DNA of 16,362 nt, taken from contig CANTHI010000020.1 in assembly GCA_947653505.1 (NCBI GenBank), forward strand, positions 1 to 16,362, written 5' to 3'. The notes under the pieces are model-generated. The model was given only the letters and a program-made list of their open reading frames with translations, was not told the origin of the DNA and did no database searches. Position 1 is the first letter of the stretch; every line of letters starts with the position of its first letter. Positions 1 to 8,724 of this stretch are shown here, piece after piece. The position numbers were made by a program, and so were the translations under genes. This stretch comes from an uncultured Eubacterium sp. GTDB lineage: Bacteria > Bacillota_A > Clostridia > Lachnospirales > Lachnospiraceae.

Positions 1-378
1 TTCCGGTTTCCAGAATGTAAGAATCTCTAAGTATTCTGCATCTACACTGTGGTACCGGACGGGCGCGACACCTGGTGCCCAATGGGGCATGCTATCCGCT
101 TCCGGCTCCGCCAGCAGCTAAAGGTGCCGCTTCGGCTACGCCGCCTGTGTACCTTGCAGAATACCAAGAGCTTCTAACATTCTTCCAAAGTCACAATGAA
201 ACAGGGCCGGTTCCCTTATCCGGCGTCCGGGAATCCAATATGCATATTCTGGCTTTTCCAGTTCAGAGCTTCCAGCATTCTGGAGCGGCCACAGCATCCG
301 GGACATATCAGGGAAACATCAGGGAAACTGTCAGCGTTGCGTAAATGCGAAGACGAAATCTAAGATGTGCGGAAAAAT
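1..378. other. Left-edge intergenic region without a convincing gene
   Basis: Apart from the inverted-repeat element this stretch holds only short palindromes, such as AATATGCATATT near 237-248 and CCAGCATTCTGG near 271-282. An 89-codon open frame at 75-344 has no good ribosome site. Its Pro/Ala-rich translation coincides with the GC-rich repeat interior, so I do not treat it as a gene. The gene upstream of the locus lies outside the window. Confidence 0.5.
12..183. repeat. Imperfect inverted-repeat element, about 172 bp
   Basis: The arms 12-39 and 156-183 are reverse complements over 28 positions with about four mismatches (both read AGAATGT...TATTCTGC in the same sense). The interior is GC-rich and contains two near-copies of CCGCTTCSGGCTMCGCC-like sequence at about 96-112 and 128-143. 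A third related stretch, AGAGCTTC..CATTCT, recurs in direct orientation at 262-281. I see no target-site duplication and no transposase. It could be a MITE-like remnant, a REP-like intergenic repeat, or a long folded RNA. The repeat structure is read directly; its nature is unknown. Confidence 0.55.
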
Positions 379-412
379 AAAAAGGACTGGACATCCTGCC
401 AGATCCTTTTTT
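379..412 (+). terminator. Rho-independent terminator, probably bidirectional
   Basis: The stem AAAAAGGA-CTGG pairs with CCAG-a-TCCTTTTT (one bulged A) around an 8-base loop and ends in a run of six T. The opposite strand also carries T-rich sequence after the stem (CCAGTCCTTTTTATTTTT). It can therefore stop rightward transcripts from the upstream gene and leftward transcripts leaving the AT-rich promoter segment at 450-783, insulating the locus. Confidence 0.75.
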
Positions 413-449
413 ATGTAAATTCAGAGAAAACATTCCTGAAAATCAATTC

Positions 450-482
450 TAAAACATAACATTTTATTACAAAATGTTGTCT
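450..482 (+). repeat. Left inverted site of the putative invertible segment
   Basis: This site contains the perfect dyad AACATTTT (458-465), spacer ATTAC (466-470), AAAATGTT (471-478). Its outer flank TAAAACAT also matches the right-hand site at 749-783 when that site is read on the minus strand. Over the pair there is one substitution and one 2-base gap. Two inverted arms around a short asymmetric spacer is the usual shape of a tyrosine-recombinase crossover site. An operator for the adjacent XRE regulator is the alternative. Confidence 0.7.
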
Positions 483-488
483 AAAGGT

Positions 489-517
489 ATTCTATAACAC
501 AAGCTTCTATTTTGCAA
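489..517 (-). promoter_or_regulatory. Candidate leftward sigma-A promoter inside the invertible segment
   Basis: On the minus strand TTGCAA (512-517, a palindrome shared with the rightward candidate) is followed after 17 bases by TAGAAT (489-494). In the assembled orientation this faces the terminator at 379-412. After inversion it would sit close to the right site and face the regulator gene with a leader of about 110-140 nt. Both elements are imperfect matches to consensus. Confidence 0.35.
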
Positions 518-542
518 CTCTTAGTTACAATTTGGTTATAAT
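512..542 (+). promoter_or_regulatory. Candidate rightward sigma-A promoter inside the invertible segment
   Basis: There is a consensus -10 TATAAT at 537-542. The best -35-like hexamer is TTGCAA at 512-517, with a long 19-base spacer. In the orientation shown it points toward the operon and would give a leader of about 300 nt. It is a weak call because of the poor -35 and spacing. Confidence 0.4.
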
Positions 543-748
543 TGCCAGTTTATCTTCTTTTTTATCATTTTAATTTATTACTTATATATAAAAAAATGCC
601 TTTGATTTTAAAAGATCTTATACGGAAAGATTTTTTGGAAAGCTGTGCCGGCAGCAGGGGGATTTTGGGGCGCATTTTTGCATTGGATGCGCAAACTGTT
701 GATATTTAAAGGTTTTCAGGTTGTTTCAGACAGAAATGCAGATGGGAA

Positions 749-783
749 AGACATAACATTTTGTAATAAATTGTTATGTTTTA
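749..783 (-). repeat. Right inverted site of the putative invertible segment
   Basis: On the + strand, ACATAACA (751-758) and TGTTATGT (772-779) form an 8-bp perfect outer dyad, with further T/A pairing inside. Read on the minus strand the site repeats the left site, including the asymmetric spacer ATTAC and the TAAA outer flank. The outer edge lies 71 bp before the regulator's start codon. Confidence 0.7.
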
Positions 784-790
784 AAAATCG

Positions 791-821
791 TCCTGCAGGA
801 AGCCACAGGGCATCTGCAGGA
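791..821 (+). promoter_or_regulatory. Stem-loop in the 5' leader of the operon
   Basis: TCCTGCAG (791-798) pairs perfectly with CTGCAGGA (814-821), and an inner GCC/GGC can pair within the 15-base loop. There is no T-run after it, so it is not a classical terminator. It lies 17 bases before the ribosome site of the regulator gene and would be in the leader of any transcript starting in the invertible segment. It may affect mRNA stability or translation; its function is unknown. Confidence 0.45.
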
Positions 822-838
822 GCAGGGAACTGATACAT

Positions 839-844
839 GGAGGG
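839..844 (+). promoter_or_regulatory. Ribosome binding site deciding the regulator start
   Basis: GGAGGG with a 10-base spacer to ATG 855. It lies within the codons that would follow the alternative ATG at 837, which itself has no good site upstream, so 855 is the more likely start. Confidence 0.7.
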
Positions 845-854
845 TACGGTAATC

Positions 855-1211
855 ATGAAAGAACTGGATTATGGAAAAATGGGTCTGCGTATCCGGCAGG
901 TAAGAAAGGCGAAAGGATGGTCGCAGGATGAGCTGGCGAAAAGGTGTGGGATCAGCATGTCTTTTCTTGGACATATCGAACGCGGGACGAGGATTATGAG
1001 CCTTGAGACATTTGTGAATATCTGTACGGCGCTGGATGCGCATGCAGATGAGCTGCTCTGGGGCGTGGCGCATCCTTCGGAGGCTGTGCTGGATATGTGG
1101 CGTATGCCAGAACAGGCAGCGGAAGGGGAGGCTGGGAAAAAAGAGTCGGACAGCTATTCGATGTATATACGGATTATGAAGTCAGTGGCACAGATTATGA
1201 ATGGGGCATAG
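855..1211 (+). CDS. XRE-family helix-turn-helix transcriptional regulator
   Basis: This small protein of 118 aa has an N-terminal Cro/CI-type helix-turn-helix at residues about 10-63. The HTH core is SQDELAKRCGIS...LGHIERG (23-44), followed by the usual LETFVNICTALD helix. The C-terminal 50 residues are charged and unlike any domain I recognise. The start at 855 is preferred over the in-frame ATG at 837 because GGAGGG (839-844) lies 10 bases before it and overlaps the upstream ATG. As the first gene of the operon it is probably a cluster-specific regulator. The palindromic sites at 450-482 and 749-783 are possible operators, although their geometry fits recombination sites better. The domain call is secure; the role is inferred. 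Confidence 0.88.
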   Translation: MKELDYGKMGLRIRQVRKAKGWSQDELAKRCGISMSFLGHIERGTRIMSLETFVNICTALDAHADELLWGVAHPSEAVLDMWRMPEQAAEGEAGKKESDSYSMYIRIMKSVAQIMNGA

Positions 1212-1236
1212 GCTGGCGGGAGGAGACAACAAAACG

Positions 1237-2910
1237 ATGGATACAGGCAGGTCCTTTAGAAGGGCGGAAGGAACGCAGATTGATCTGTCAGATTTATCTG
1301 TGCGGATTTTCAGGCATTGGAAGCGGCTGGTGATCTGTGCGCTGGCAGGTGCGGTTCTGGCTGGCGGGTATGGTTATCTGGCTGGCTCTGACAGGGCGGG
1401 AGATCCGGATCATGCAGTGCAGGCGGACAAAGATACATCCGCTGCGGACAGCGTGGCGGATGGCAGTGCAGAAGATGACAGCATGGCAGAGACAGAAATG
1501 AAGACAGAGGAAGAGCGTGCGCAGGGTGTGTCAGACGCGCTGGCGCTGGTGCAGGAAATCAGGGAAATGGAAGAATATATGGAGCAGTCGGTGCTGATGC
1601 AGACAGATCCGAACCATAAAAAACGGACGGTCCTTTTGTATAGTATCGAAGATACGGACGGGCATTCGCTTCAGAAGATTACCGAAAGCTATCTCAGCTT
1701 TCTTACAAATGGAGGAGCGGTGGAAGCGCTAAAGAAGGCTGACCGTACGTGGAAGCGTATGGATACGGGTTATCTGGCAGAACTGATCACAGTGTCACAG
1801 AAGGCAGGAGGGAGCTGCCAGTTTTATTCGGACAGATCCATAGAGAATATACCGTTGGAGATGTGTCTGTATGTGGAAGCGGTGGGAGCGGATGCTGGTA
1901 TGACAAAAAAGCTGGCGGAGGATATCAGTGGGATTTTGGAAGCCTACAGCCGGAAAGTCAGGGATGTATGCGGCATGCATGAACTGGTACGGATCAGCAG
2001 CGAATCGGGAGAAAAAGCAGATGCTGCCCTGCTGGCACAGCAGAAGGATAAGCGGTCCCAGCTGTCAGCTGGCAGGACAAACCTGAAAACATTGCTGGAC
2101 GGATTTGATGAAGAACAAAAGATCATGTATCAGACAGCATATGGGAAAATGTTTTTGACAAAGGAAGAAGACAGGGCAGACTCCGGATATGTAACACAAA
2201 ATCCGGATCCGGGAGCCAAAAAGCAGACTCCGGAGACAGAACAGGGAGACCAGAAGCAGAACATGAATGTGGTGCAGGAAGGCAGGGACCAGGATGCGGC
2301 ACAGAAAGACCAGAGCCAGACTGGAGATGATGATCGTACAGTATCTGACAGCCTTTCCACAGCGAATGACCCATCCGGTCAGAACCGCGGCATCCATATG
2401 CTGTATGTGCTGTCCGGGCTGCTGGCAGGAAGCTTTTTCTATATACTCTGCTATACGGCATGGTATGTGCTGCATGATACGGTAAAAAGTGAGCGGGAGT
2501 TTAGACTGTATTATAAAATCCCGTTTTACGGGATTTTGTCCACCGGTGGGCAGGATCAGGCGGAGGCGCAGGATGCGGGAGCAAAACGGGCAGGACTGGC
2601 ATACCGGATATGGTTTGCCTGCAAAAAGCGGAATCTGTCTGCGGTATTTTTAGCAGCGGAGTTTTCGTCTGGTCAGGAAACGGACAGCTGCGTGCAGGAG
2701 CTGGCAGGACAGCTGCATGGATGCGGAATTGATGCCGTGCTTTTGGAAAAAGTACCGCAGAATCCTTCAGTCTGGAATATGCTGACAGAGAACGGGGCTG
2801 TATTGTTATTGTGCAAAATGGATAGGACGACATACCGTGATGTGGATGACGCGATGGAGTTTTATCTGGAAAATAAGATTGAGGTATTAGGAGCTGCCGG
2901 ATTGCGATAG
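1237..2910 (+). CDS. Wzz-like polysaccharide chain-length protein with degenerate autokinase-like C-terminus
   Basis: This 557 aa protein has the layout of polysaccharide co-polymerases: a short cytoplasmic N-terminus (IDLSDLSVRIFRHWKR), TM1 at about 31-50, a large external domain, and TM2 at about 387-411. The external part ends in a Gln/Asp-rich, probably disordered stretch (about 312-384), which is unusual. The C-terminal 145 residues recall the cytoplasmic BY-kinase domain of Wzc/CpsD. The last strand-helix-strand (AVLLLCKMD...RDVDDAM...VLGAAG, 521-557) matches that fold, but the Walker A region (near 469-482) has no GKS/T, so it is probably catalytically dead. The start at 1237 is chosen for AGGAG at 1221-1225; an in-frame ATG at 1201 overlaps the regulator stop. 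It probably controls polymer length with the Wzy candidate at 7427. The Wzz call is good; the kinase-like tail is inference. Confidence 0.75.
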   Translation: MDTGRSFRRAEGTQIDLSDLSVRIFRHWKRLVICALAGAVLAGGYGYLAGSDRAGDPDHAVQADKDTSAADSVADGSAEDDSMAETEMKTEEERAQGVSDALALVQEIREMEEYMEQSVLMQTDPNHKKRTVLLYSIEDTDGHSLQKITESYLSFLTNGGAVEALKKADRTWKRMDTGYLAELITVSQKAGGSCQFYSDRSIENIPLEMCLYVEAVGADAGMTKKLAEDISGILEAYSRKVRDVCGMHELVRISSESGEKADAALLAQQKDKRSQLSAGRTNLKTLLDGFDEEQKIMYQTAYGKMFLTKEEDRADSGYVTQNPDPGAKKQTPETEQGDQKQNMNVVQEGRDQDAAQKDQSQTGDDDRTVSDSLSTANDPSGQNRGIHMLYVLSGLLAGSFFYILCYTAWYVLHDTVKSEREFRLYYKIPFYGILSTGGQDQAEAQDAGAKRAGLAYRIWFACKKRNLSAVFLAAEFSSGQETDSCVQELAGQLHGCGIDAVLLEKVPQNPSVWNMLTENGAVLLLCKMDRTTYRDVDDAMEFYLENKIEVLGAAGLR

Positions 2911-2911
2911 C

Positions 2912-4889
<1,978 letters not shown>

Positions 4890-4915
<26 letters not shown>

Positions 4916-6005
4916 TCCGGTCGGACTATATAAATTCCGCAGGGAACTCGTAAAGGAGCTGTTAAAACAGCACCACGTAAGCATCTGTCTGCCCAAGGGC
5001 AGATTTACAGGAAAACTGCGCAGGATGGGATGCCGCTATATGGAATGCAGGCTGTTAGACAGACATGGAACCAATCCCCTGCAGGAGCTCGGACTGCTTG
5101 GATATTATTATAAGCTGCTTCGGAAAGAAAAACCGGATGTGGTGCTTACCTATACGATCAAGCCCAATATATACGGTGGGATAGCCTGTTCCCTTCTGGG
5201 GATTCCGTACATTGCAAATATTACCGGACTGGGGACTGCGATCGGGCAGGGCGGCCGGATGCAGAAGCTGATTTTATGGCTTTATAAAAAGGGGCTGGCA
5301 AAGGCCTGGACTGTATTTTTTCAAAATAAAGAAAATCTGCATTTTTTTCTGCAAAAGAACATGCTGCGTGGCAGATACCGGCTGGTGCCTGGTTCCGGCG
5401 TAAATTTAAAGCAGCATGTCTGTACGGAATATCCTGCAGGGGAATGTCCGGTGATCTTTCTGACCATTGGCAGGCTGATGCGGGACAAGGGTACGGATGA
5501 GATTCTGCAGGCAGCCGGAATCATAAAAAAACGTTATCCGGATGTGGTCTTCCGTCTGATTGGAGAATGTGAGGAAGCACAGTATGCGGAAAAGGTCAGG
5601 CGTGCGGCAGAGGAAGGAACGGTTGAATATGAAGGATTTCAGCCGGATATCCGGCCATTTATAAAAGAAAGCCATGCGACAATCCATGCCTCCTGGCATG
5701 AAGGAATGTCGAACGTACTGCTGGAAACCGCGGCAGGCGGCAGACCGGTCATAGCTTCGGATATACCAGGCTGTGCGGAAATCTTTACCCCCGGGGTCAG
5801 CGGTCTGGCGTTTCGCGCAAAAGATACGGACAGTCTGGTCAGCGCGATTGAAACGTTTTTACGGATGCCATTACAGGAGAAAGCGCGGATGGGAAAAATG
5901 GGACGGAAAAAAGCAGAGCAGGAATTTGACAGAAACATCATTACAGCAGCATATCTGGATGAATTGCAGAAACTGGAGGTAAAAAGAGGAAAAAAGATCA
6001 GATGA
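4890..6005 (+). CDS. GT4 glycosyltransferase, PglA-like
   Basis: This 371 aa GT-B fold enzyme begins MKVLILENSP, a typical first strand, and carries DVVLTYTIKPNIYGG, IANITGLGTA and the C-terminal donor motif HEGMSNVLLETAAGG, with the EX7E pair E271 and E279. VIASDIPGCAEIF resembles the VPGCRE motif of PglA-type GalNAc transferases that extend a bacillosamine- or QuiNAc-primed lipid. It is probably the second-sugar transferase, on the cytoplasmic face of the membrane, acting on undecaprenyl-diphosphate-linked sugar. The start at 4890 is fixed by AAGGAGG (4875-4881, 8-base spacing) inside the end of the dehydratase gene, giving a 26-base overlap and translational coupling. An in-frame ATG at 4773 would add 39 unrelated residues. 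The stop TGA lies inside the first unit of the repeat at 6002-6064. Confidence 0.88.
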
Positions 6006-6064
6006 ATCAGATGAATCAGATGAAACAGATGAAACAGATGAATCAGATGAAACAGATGAATAAG
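6002..6064 (+). repeat. Seven-unit 9-bp tandem repeat, ATGAAWCAG
   Basis: There are seven consecutive 9-base units, ATGAATCAG or ATGAAACAG, with the last one reading ATGAATAAG. The tract starts in the stop of the glycosyltransferase gene. It is flanked by a direct repeat AAAAAAGATCAGA at 5990-6002 and 6068-6080. Every unit offers an ATG in the frame of the downstream dehydrogenase (Met-Asn/Lys-Gln), a TGA in the frame of the upstream gene, and an open acidic frame in the third. Because units are 9 bases, gain or loss keeps all frames. It is probably a slippage-prone intergenic spacer. Confidence 0.85.
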
Positions 6065-6085
6065 ATAAAAAAAGATCAGACAAAG

Positions 6086-6092
6086 GGTGATC
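6086..6092 (+). promoter_or_regulatory. Atypical ribosome binding site of the dehydrogenase gene
   Basis: GGTGATC matches the 3' half of the extended Shine-Dalgarno complement (AAGGAGGTGATC) instead of the usual GGAGG core. It ends 5 bases before ATG 6098, supporting that start over the repeated ATGs at 6002-6058. Confidence 0.5.
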
Positions 6093-6097
6093 AGAGC

Positions 6098-7417
6098 ATG
6101 TTTTTAGATTTATATGAAAAAATACGAACGAACAAAGAAGCGGTCTCACTGACCGGACTGGGCTATGTCGGTATGCCCATAGCAGTGGAGTTTGCAAAGC
6201 GCGGGATCAGGGTCATCGGCTATGACCTGGATGCTGCCAGAATTAAGACTTATCAGCAGGGCATAGATCCGACCGGCGAAGTAGGAAACGATGCGGTCAG
6301 TCATACGACGGTAGAGTTTTCATCCGATGAGAAATGTCTGGAGAGGGCGAAATTCCATATCGTGGCAGTACCGACGCCGGTGAAAGAGGATCATACGCCG
6401 GATCTGGCTCCTGTGGAAGGAGCCTGCAGGATACTGGGGCGGCATCTTGTAAAAGGAAGCGTCGTTGTATTTGAGTCGACGGTTTATCCGGGAGTGACGG
6501 AAGAAATCTGTATTCCGATACTGGAAGAGCAGTCCGGACTAAATTGCGGGGCAGATTTTAAAGTAGGCTATTCGCCGGAACGGATTAATCCGGGAGATCA
6601 GGTACACAGACTGTCGTCCATTACAAAAATTGTATCCGGTATGGATGAGGAAACACTCGAAATCGTAGCGAAAGTATATGAAATTGTGGTGGATGCAGGC
6701 GTTTACCGGGCGGAGAGCATACAGACTGCCGAGGCGGCCAAGGTAATTGAAAACAGCCAGCGGGATATCAATATTGCCTTTATGAATGAGTTGTCGGTTA
6801 TTTTTCATAAAATGGGGATCGATACACAGTCGGTTCTGAAAGCAGCCGCAACGAAATGGAATTTTTTAAATTTTTATCCGGGGCTTGTCGGCGGGCACTG
6901 CATCGGGGTAGATCCGTATTATCTGACTTATCGTGCGGAAAAACTCGGATATCACAGCCAGATTATTTTATCCGGACGCCGGATGAATGATGATATGGGC
7001 AGATACGTGGCAGAAAATGTAGTCAAAAATCTGATAAAGGAAAACCGGCCGGTCCGTCAGGCAAAGGTTGCGGTGTTTGGATTTACGTTTAAGGAAAACT
7101 GTCCGGATACGAGAAATACAAAGGTTTTCGATGTGATCAGGGAGCTAAGGGAGTACGGTATTGAACCGCTGGTGACAGATCCTGTCGCGGATGCGGATGA
7201 GGCAGAGCGGCTGTATGGGATTACACTTGCAGATCTGTCCGCGGTTTCAGGCATGGATGTGGTTGTGCTGGCGGTTGCCCACAGTATATTTGAGGATTTT
7301 ACACCGGAAAAGACGCAGCGCTTTTTTGGAGAGGGGGCAGGGATCCTGATGGATTTAAAAGGAATGCTGGACAGGCAGCAGTATGAAGCAGCCGGATACT
7401 GTTACTGGCGGTTATAG
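6098..7417 (+). CDS. UDP-N-acetylhexosamine 6-dehydrogenase (WbpO/TviB type)
   Basis: This 439 aa protein belongs to the nucleotide-sugar dehydrogenase family. It has the NAD-binding GLGYVGMP (G20, G22, G25), the central FESTVYPGVTEE and GYSPERINPGD, and the catalytic NFYPGLVGGHCIGVDPYY with Cys268. The NFYPGLVGGHC...YLTYRAE..GY style is that of WbpO/TviB enzymes, which oxidise UDP-GlcNAc or UDP-GalNAc to the uronic acid with two NAD+. Together with the 4-epimerase at 8725 it probably supplies UDP-GalNAcA. Starting at 6098 gives a normal-length protein. The frame stays open back to 6002 through the 9-bp repeat, which would add 32 residues rich in Met, Gln and Lys and lacking family similarity. 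Family assignment is strong; the exact substrate is inferred. Confidence 0.9.
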   Translation: MFLDLYEKIRTNKEAVSLTGLGYVGMPIAVEFAKRGIRVIGYDLDAARIKTYQQGIDPTGEVGNDAVSHTTVEFSSDEKCLERAKFHIVAVPTPVKEDHTPDLAPVEGACRILGRHLVKGSVVVFESTVYPGVTEEICIPILEEQSGLNCGADFKVGYSPERINPGDQVHRLSSITKIVSGMDEETLEIVAKVYEIVVDAGVYRAESIQTAEAAKVIENSQRDINIAFMNELSVIFHKMGIDTQSVLKAAATKWNFLNFYPGLVGGHCIGVDPYYLTYRAEKLGYHSQIILSGRRMNDDMGRYVAENVVKNLIKENRPVRQAKVAVFGFTFKENCPDTRNTKVFDVIRELREYGIEPLVTDPVADADEAERLYGITLADLSAVSGMDVVVLAVAHSIFEDFTPEKTQRFFGEGAGILMDLKGMLDRQQYEAAGYCYWRL

Positions 7418-7426
7418 GGTCACGTG

Positions 7427-8722
7427 ATGCTGTATTGGAAAAGAAAAGGGACGGAAGCTTTTGCATGCCTGTTTGTGTTCCTGCTGCTTTTACTGCTTTG
7501 TTTCCTTACCTGTCTGGGCGTAACGGATATGGCGGCGGCTCTGGTCAGCGCCGGAGTCATCGGGACAGGCTCTGGTCTGGTGCTGCTTGTCTTGTGGCGC
7601 ATGGCTGACGGGATACAGGCTGCGATAATCTGCGCGGGCTATCTGCTGCGGTGCGCCTGCCTGTGGGTGGATCTTTATGGAAGGGATGTGCTTACGCTGA
7701 TGCATTCCGGAGGAGATTCTGAGAGCTTTGCCAGAGATGCGGCAGAATTATACCGGGGACTGGGACCGGAGGCTGTGTCTACGAAATATCCATATCTGAT
7801 TTCTGGCATTTATCGTATGACAGGGGAAAACCGCTTCTGCGCACAATATGTAAATATCGTTTTCTGGGTGCTTGGTGCAGGGATTCTGCTCCGGATATGC
7901 AGAAGATTTCAGGTAAAAAACAGCGCCTGCCAGGCCATAGGCGCAGTCTGGGCGCTGCTGCCGACGGGTGTGATACTCTCATCTATTCTGCTCAGGGAAA
8001 GCGCGGAGATGTTTTTCGGCATGTGGTCTTTTGAGCGTTTCCTGATCTGGATGCAGACCGGGCGGTGGAAATACTGTCTGCAGGCATGGATCTGTGTGGT
8101 GCCGGCAATCATCCTGCATTCTGCGTCCGTGGCGCTGTGGGTGGCATATGTGGCTGTGATGATGTTCTGGGATGCCAGGGAACAAAGATACCGGTGGCAG
8201 CTGCGGACCGGAGCCGTGTCTGTCATCAGTCTGGCAGGATTGTGGCTGGTCAGTAAGACTCCGCTGCGGCCGTTGTTCTTTGCATATCTGGGTGTGGAAT
8301 GGAATCTTTATGATATCACCCATAAATTCTTTGTGCAGGGAGGTTCGGATTATCTGGTGTCTATGGACTGCCAGTCATGGGGACAGTTTGTGCCCTATAC
8401 ACTGCTGCGGATGTTTTACTTTTTGTTCTCTCCGCTGCCGCCGGATGCAAGAGGATTCAGAGATCTTGTTATGTTTGCGATGGACGGACTGCCGCTGGCA
8501 GCTGTGATTGTCTGGTCCCTTGTGCAAAGCGGCAGGAAGAGGCAGATCCGCCGGTATACGTATGCGGCGCTGGCAGGCGGAGCTGCTTTTGCGGGGATCT
8601 TTGCATGGGGCGTGCGCAACGCTGGTACGGCGCTGCGACACAGGTATCTGGCATGGAGCATATTTATCATCGCACTGGGCATCAGCTGCGGGCATTTAGA
8701 TCAAAAGAAAGAGAGGCTGTAA
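7427..8722 (+). CDS. Polytopic membrane protein, candidate Wzy-type polysaccharide polymerase
   Basis: This 431 aa, very hydrophobic protein has about 10 predicted membrane segments. Recognisable elements are the hydrophilic loop with GGDSESFARDAAELYRG (about 88-104), LLPTGVILSSILLRES, and the C-terminal NAGTALRHR motif just before the last helix. That motif recurs in putative repeat-unit polymerases and EpsG-like proteins of Clostridia polysaccharide loci. Such proteins link lipid-linked repeat units outside the membrane. Their sequences diverge greatly, so the call rests on topology, motifs and position. A membrane glycosyltransferase (GT39/EpsG-like) is the alternative. ATG 7427 lies 9 bases after the previous stop with no good ribosome site; GTG 7424 is an alternative start one codon earlier. 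It sits between two enzymes of the same uronic-acid pathway. Confidence 0.65.
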   Translation: MLYWKRKGTEAFACLFVFLLLLLLCFLTCLGVTDMAAALVSAGVIGTGSGLVLLVLWRMADGIQAAIICAGYLLRCACLWVDLYGRDVLTLMHSGGDSESFARDAAELYRGLGPEAVSTKYPYLISGIYRMTGENRFCAQYVNIVFWVLGAGILLRICRRFQVKNSACQAIGAVWALLPTGVILSSILLRESAEMFFGMWSFERFLIWMQTGRWKYCLQAWICVVPAIILHSASVALWVAYVAVMMFWDAREQRYRWQLRTGAVSVISLAGLWLVSKTPLRPLFFAYLGVEWNLYDITHKFFVQGGSDYLVSMDCQSWGQFVPYTLLRMFYFLFSPLPPDARGFRDLVMFAMDGLPLAAVIVWSLVQSGRKRQIRRYTYAALAGGAAFAGIFAWGVRNAGTALRHRYLAWSIFIIALGISCGHLDQKKERL

Positions 8723-8724
8723 CA

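Larger units (their letters stand above)
450..783. other. Putative phase-variable invertible promoter segment (about 334 bp with sites)
   Basis: The inverted pair encloses about 266 bp. The left two thirds are very AT-rich with promoter-like sequence, and there is no credible gene inside; a 62-codon GTG-start frame at 645-833 runs through the right site and is probably chance. The segment sits between a terminator on the left and the first gene of a polysaccharide operon on the right. This is the position where invertible promoters are known in Bacteroides capsule loci and in Clostridia surface-structure loci. The sites and their orientation are seen in the sequence; inversion is inferred. 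No recombinase gene is present in the window. Confidence 0.6.

Noticed and set aside
75..344. 89-codon open frame at the left edge
   Set aside because: No ribosome site, low-complexity Pro/Ala/Gly translation from the GC-rich inside of an inverted repeat, and no recognisable domain.
450..783. Reading the two palindromes only as operators for the XRE regulator
   Set aside because: Possible, but conservation of an asymmetric spacer and outer flank in strictly inverted orientation around a promoter fits recombination better than operator duplication. Kept as the alternative.
450..783. A MITE or insertion-sequence remnant with terminal inverted repeats
   Set aside because: No target-site duplication is visible outside the sites, each repeat is internally dyad-symmetric, and the location directly before the operon favours a switch. 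Not excluded.
645..833. 62-codon GTG-start frame inside the invertible segment
   Set aside because: It has no convincing ribosome site and it reads through the right palindromic site; more likely chance.
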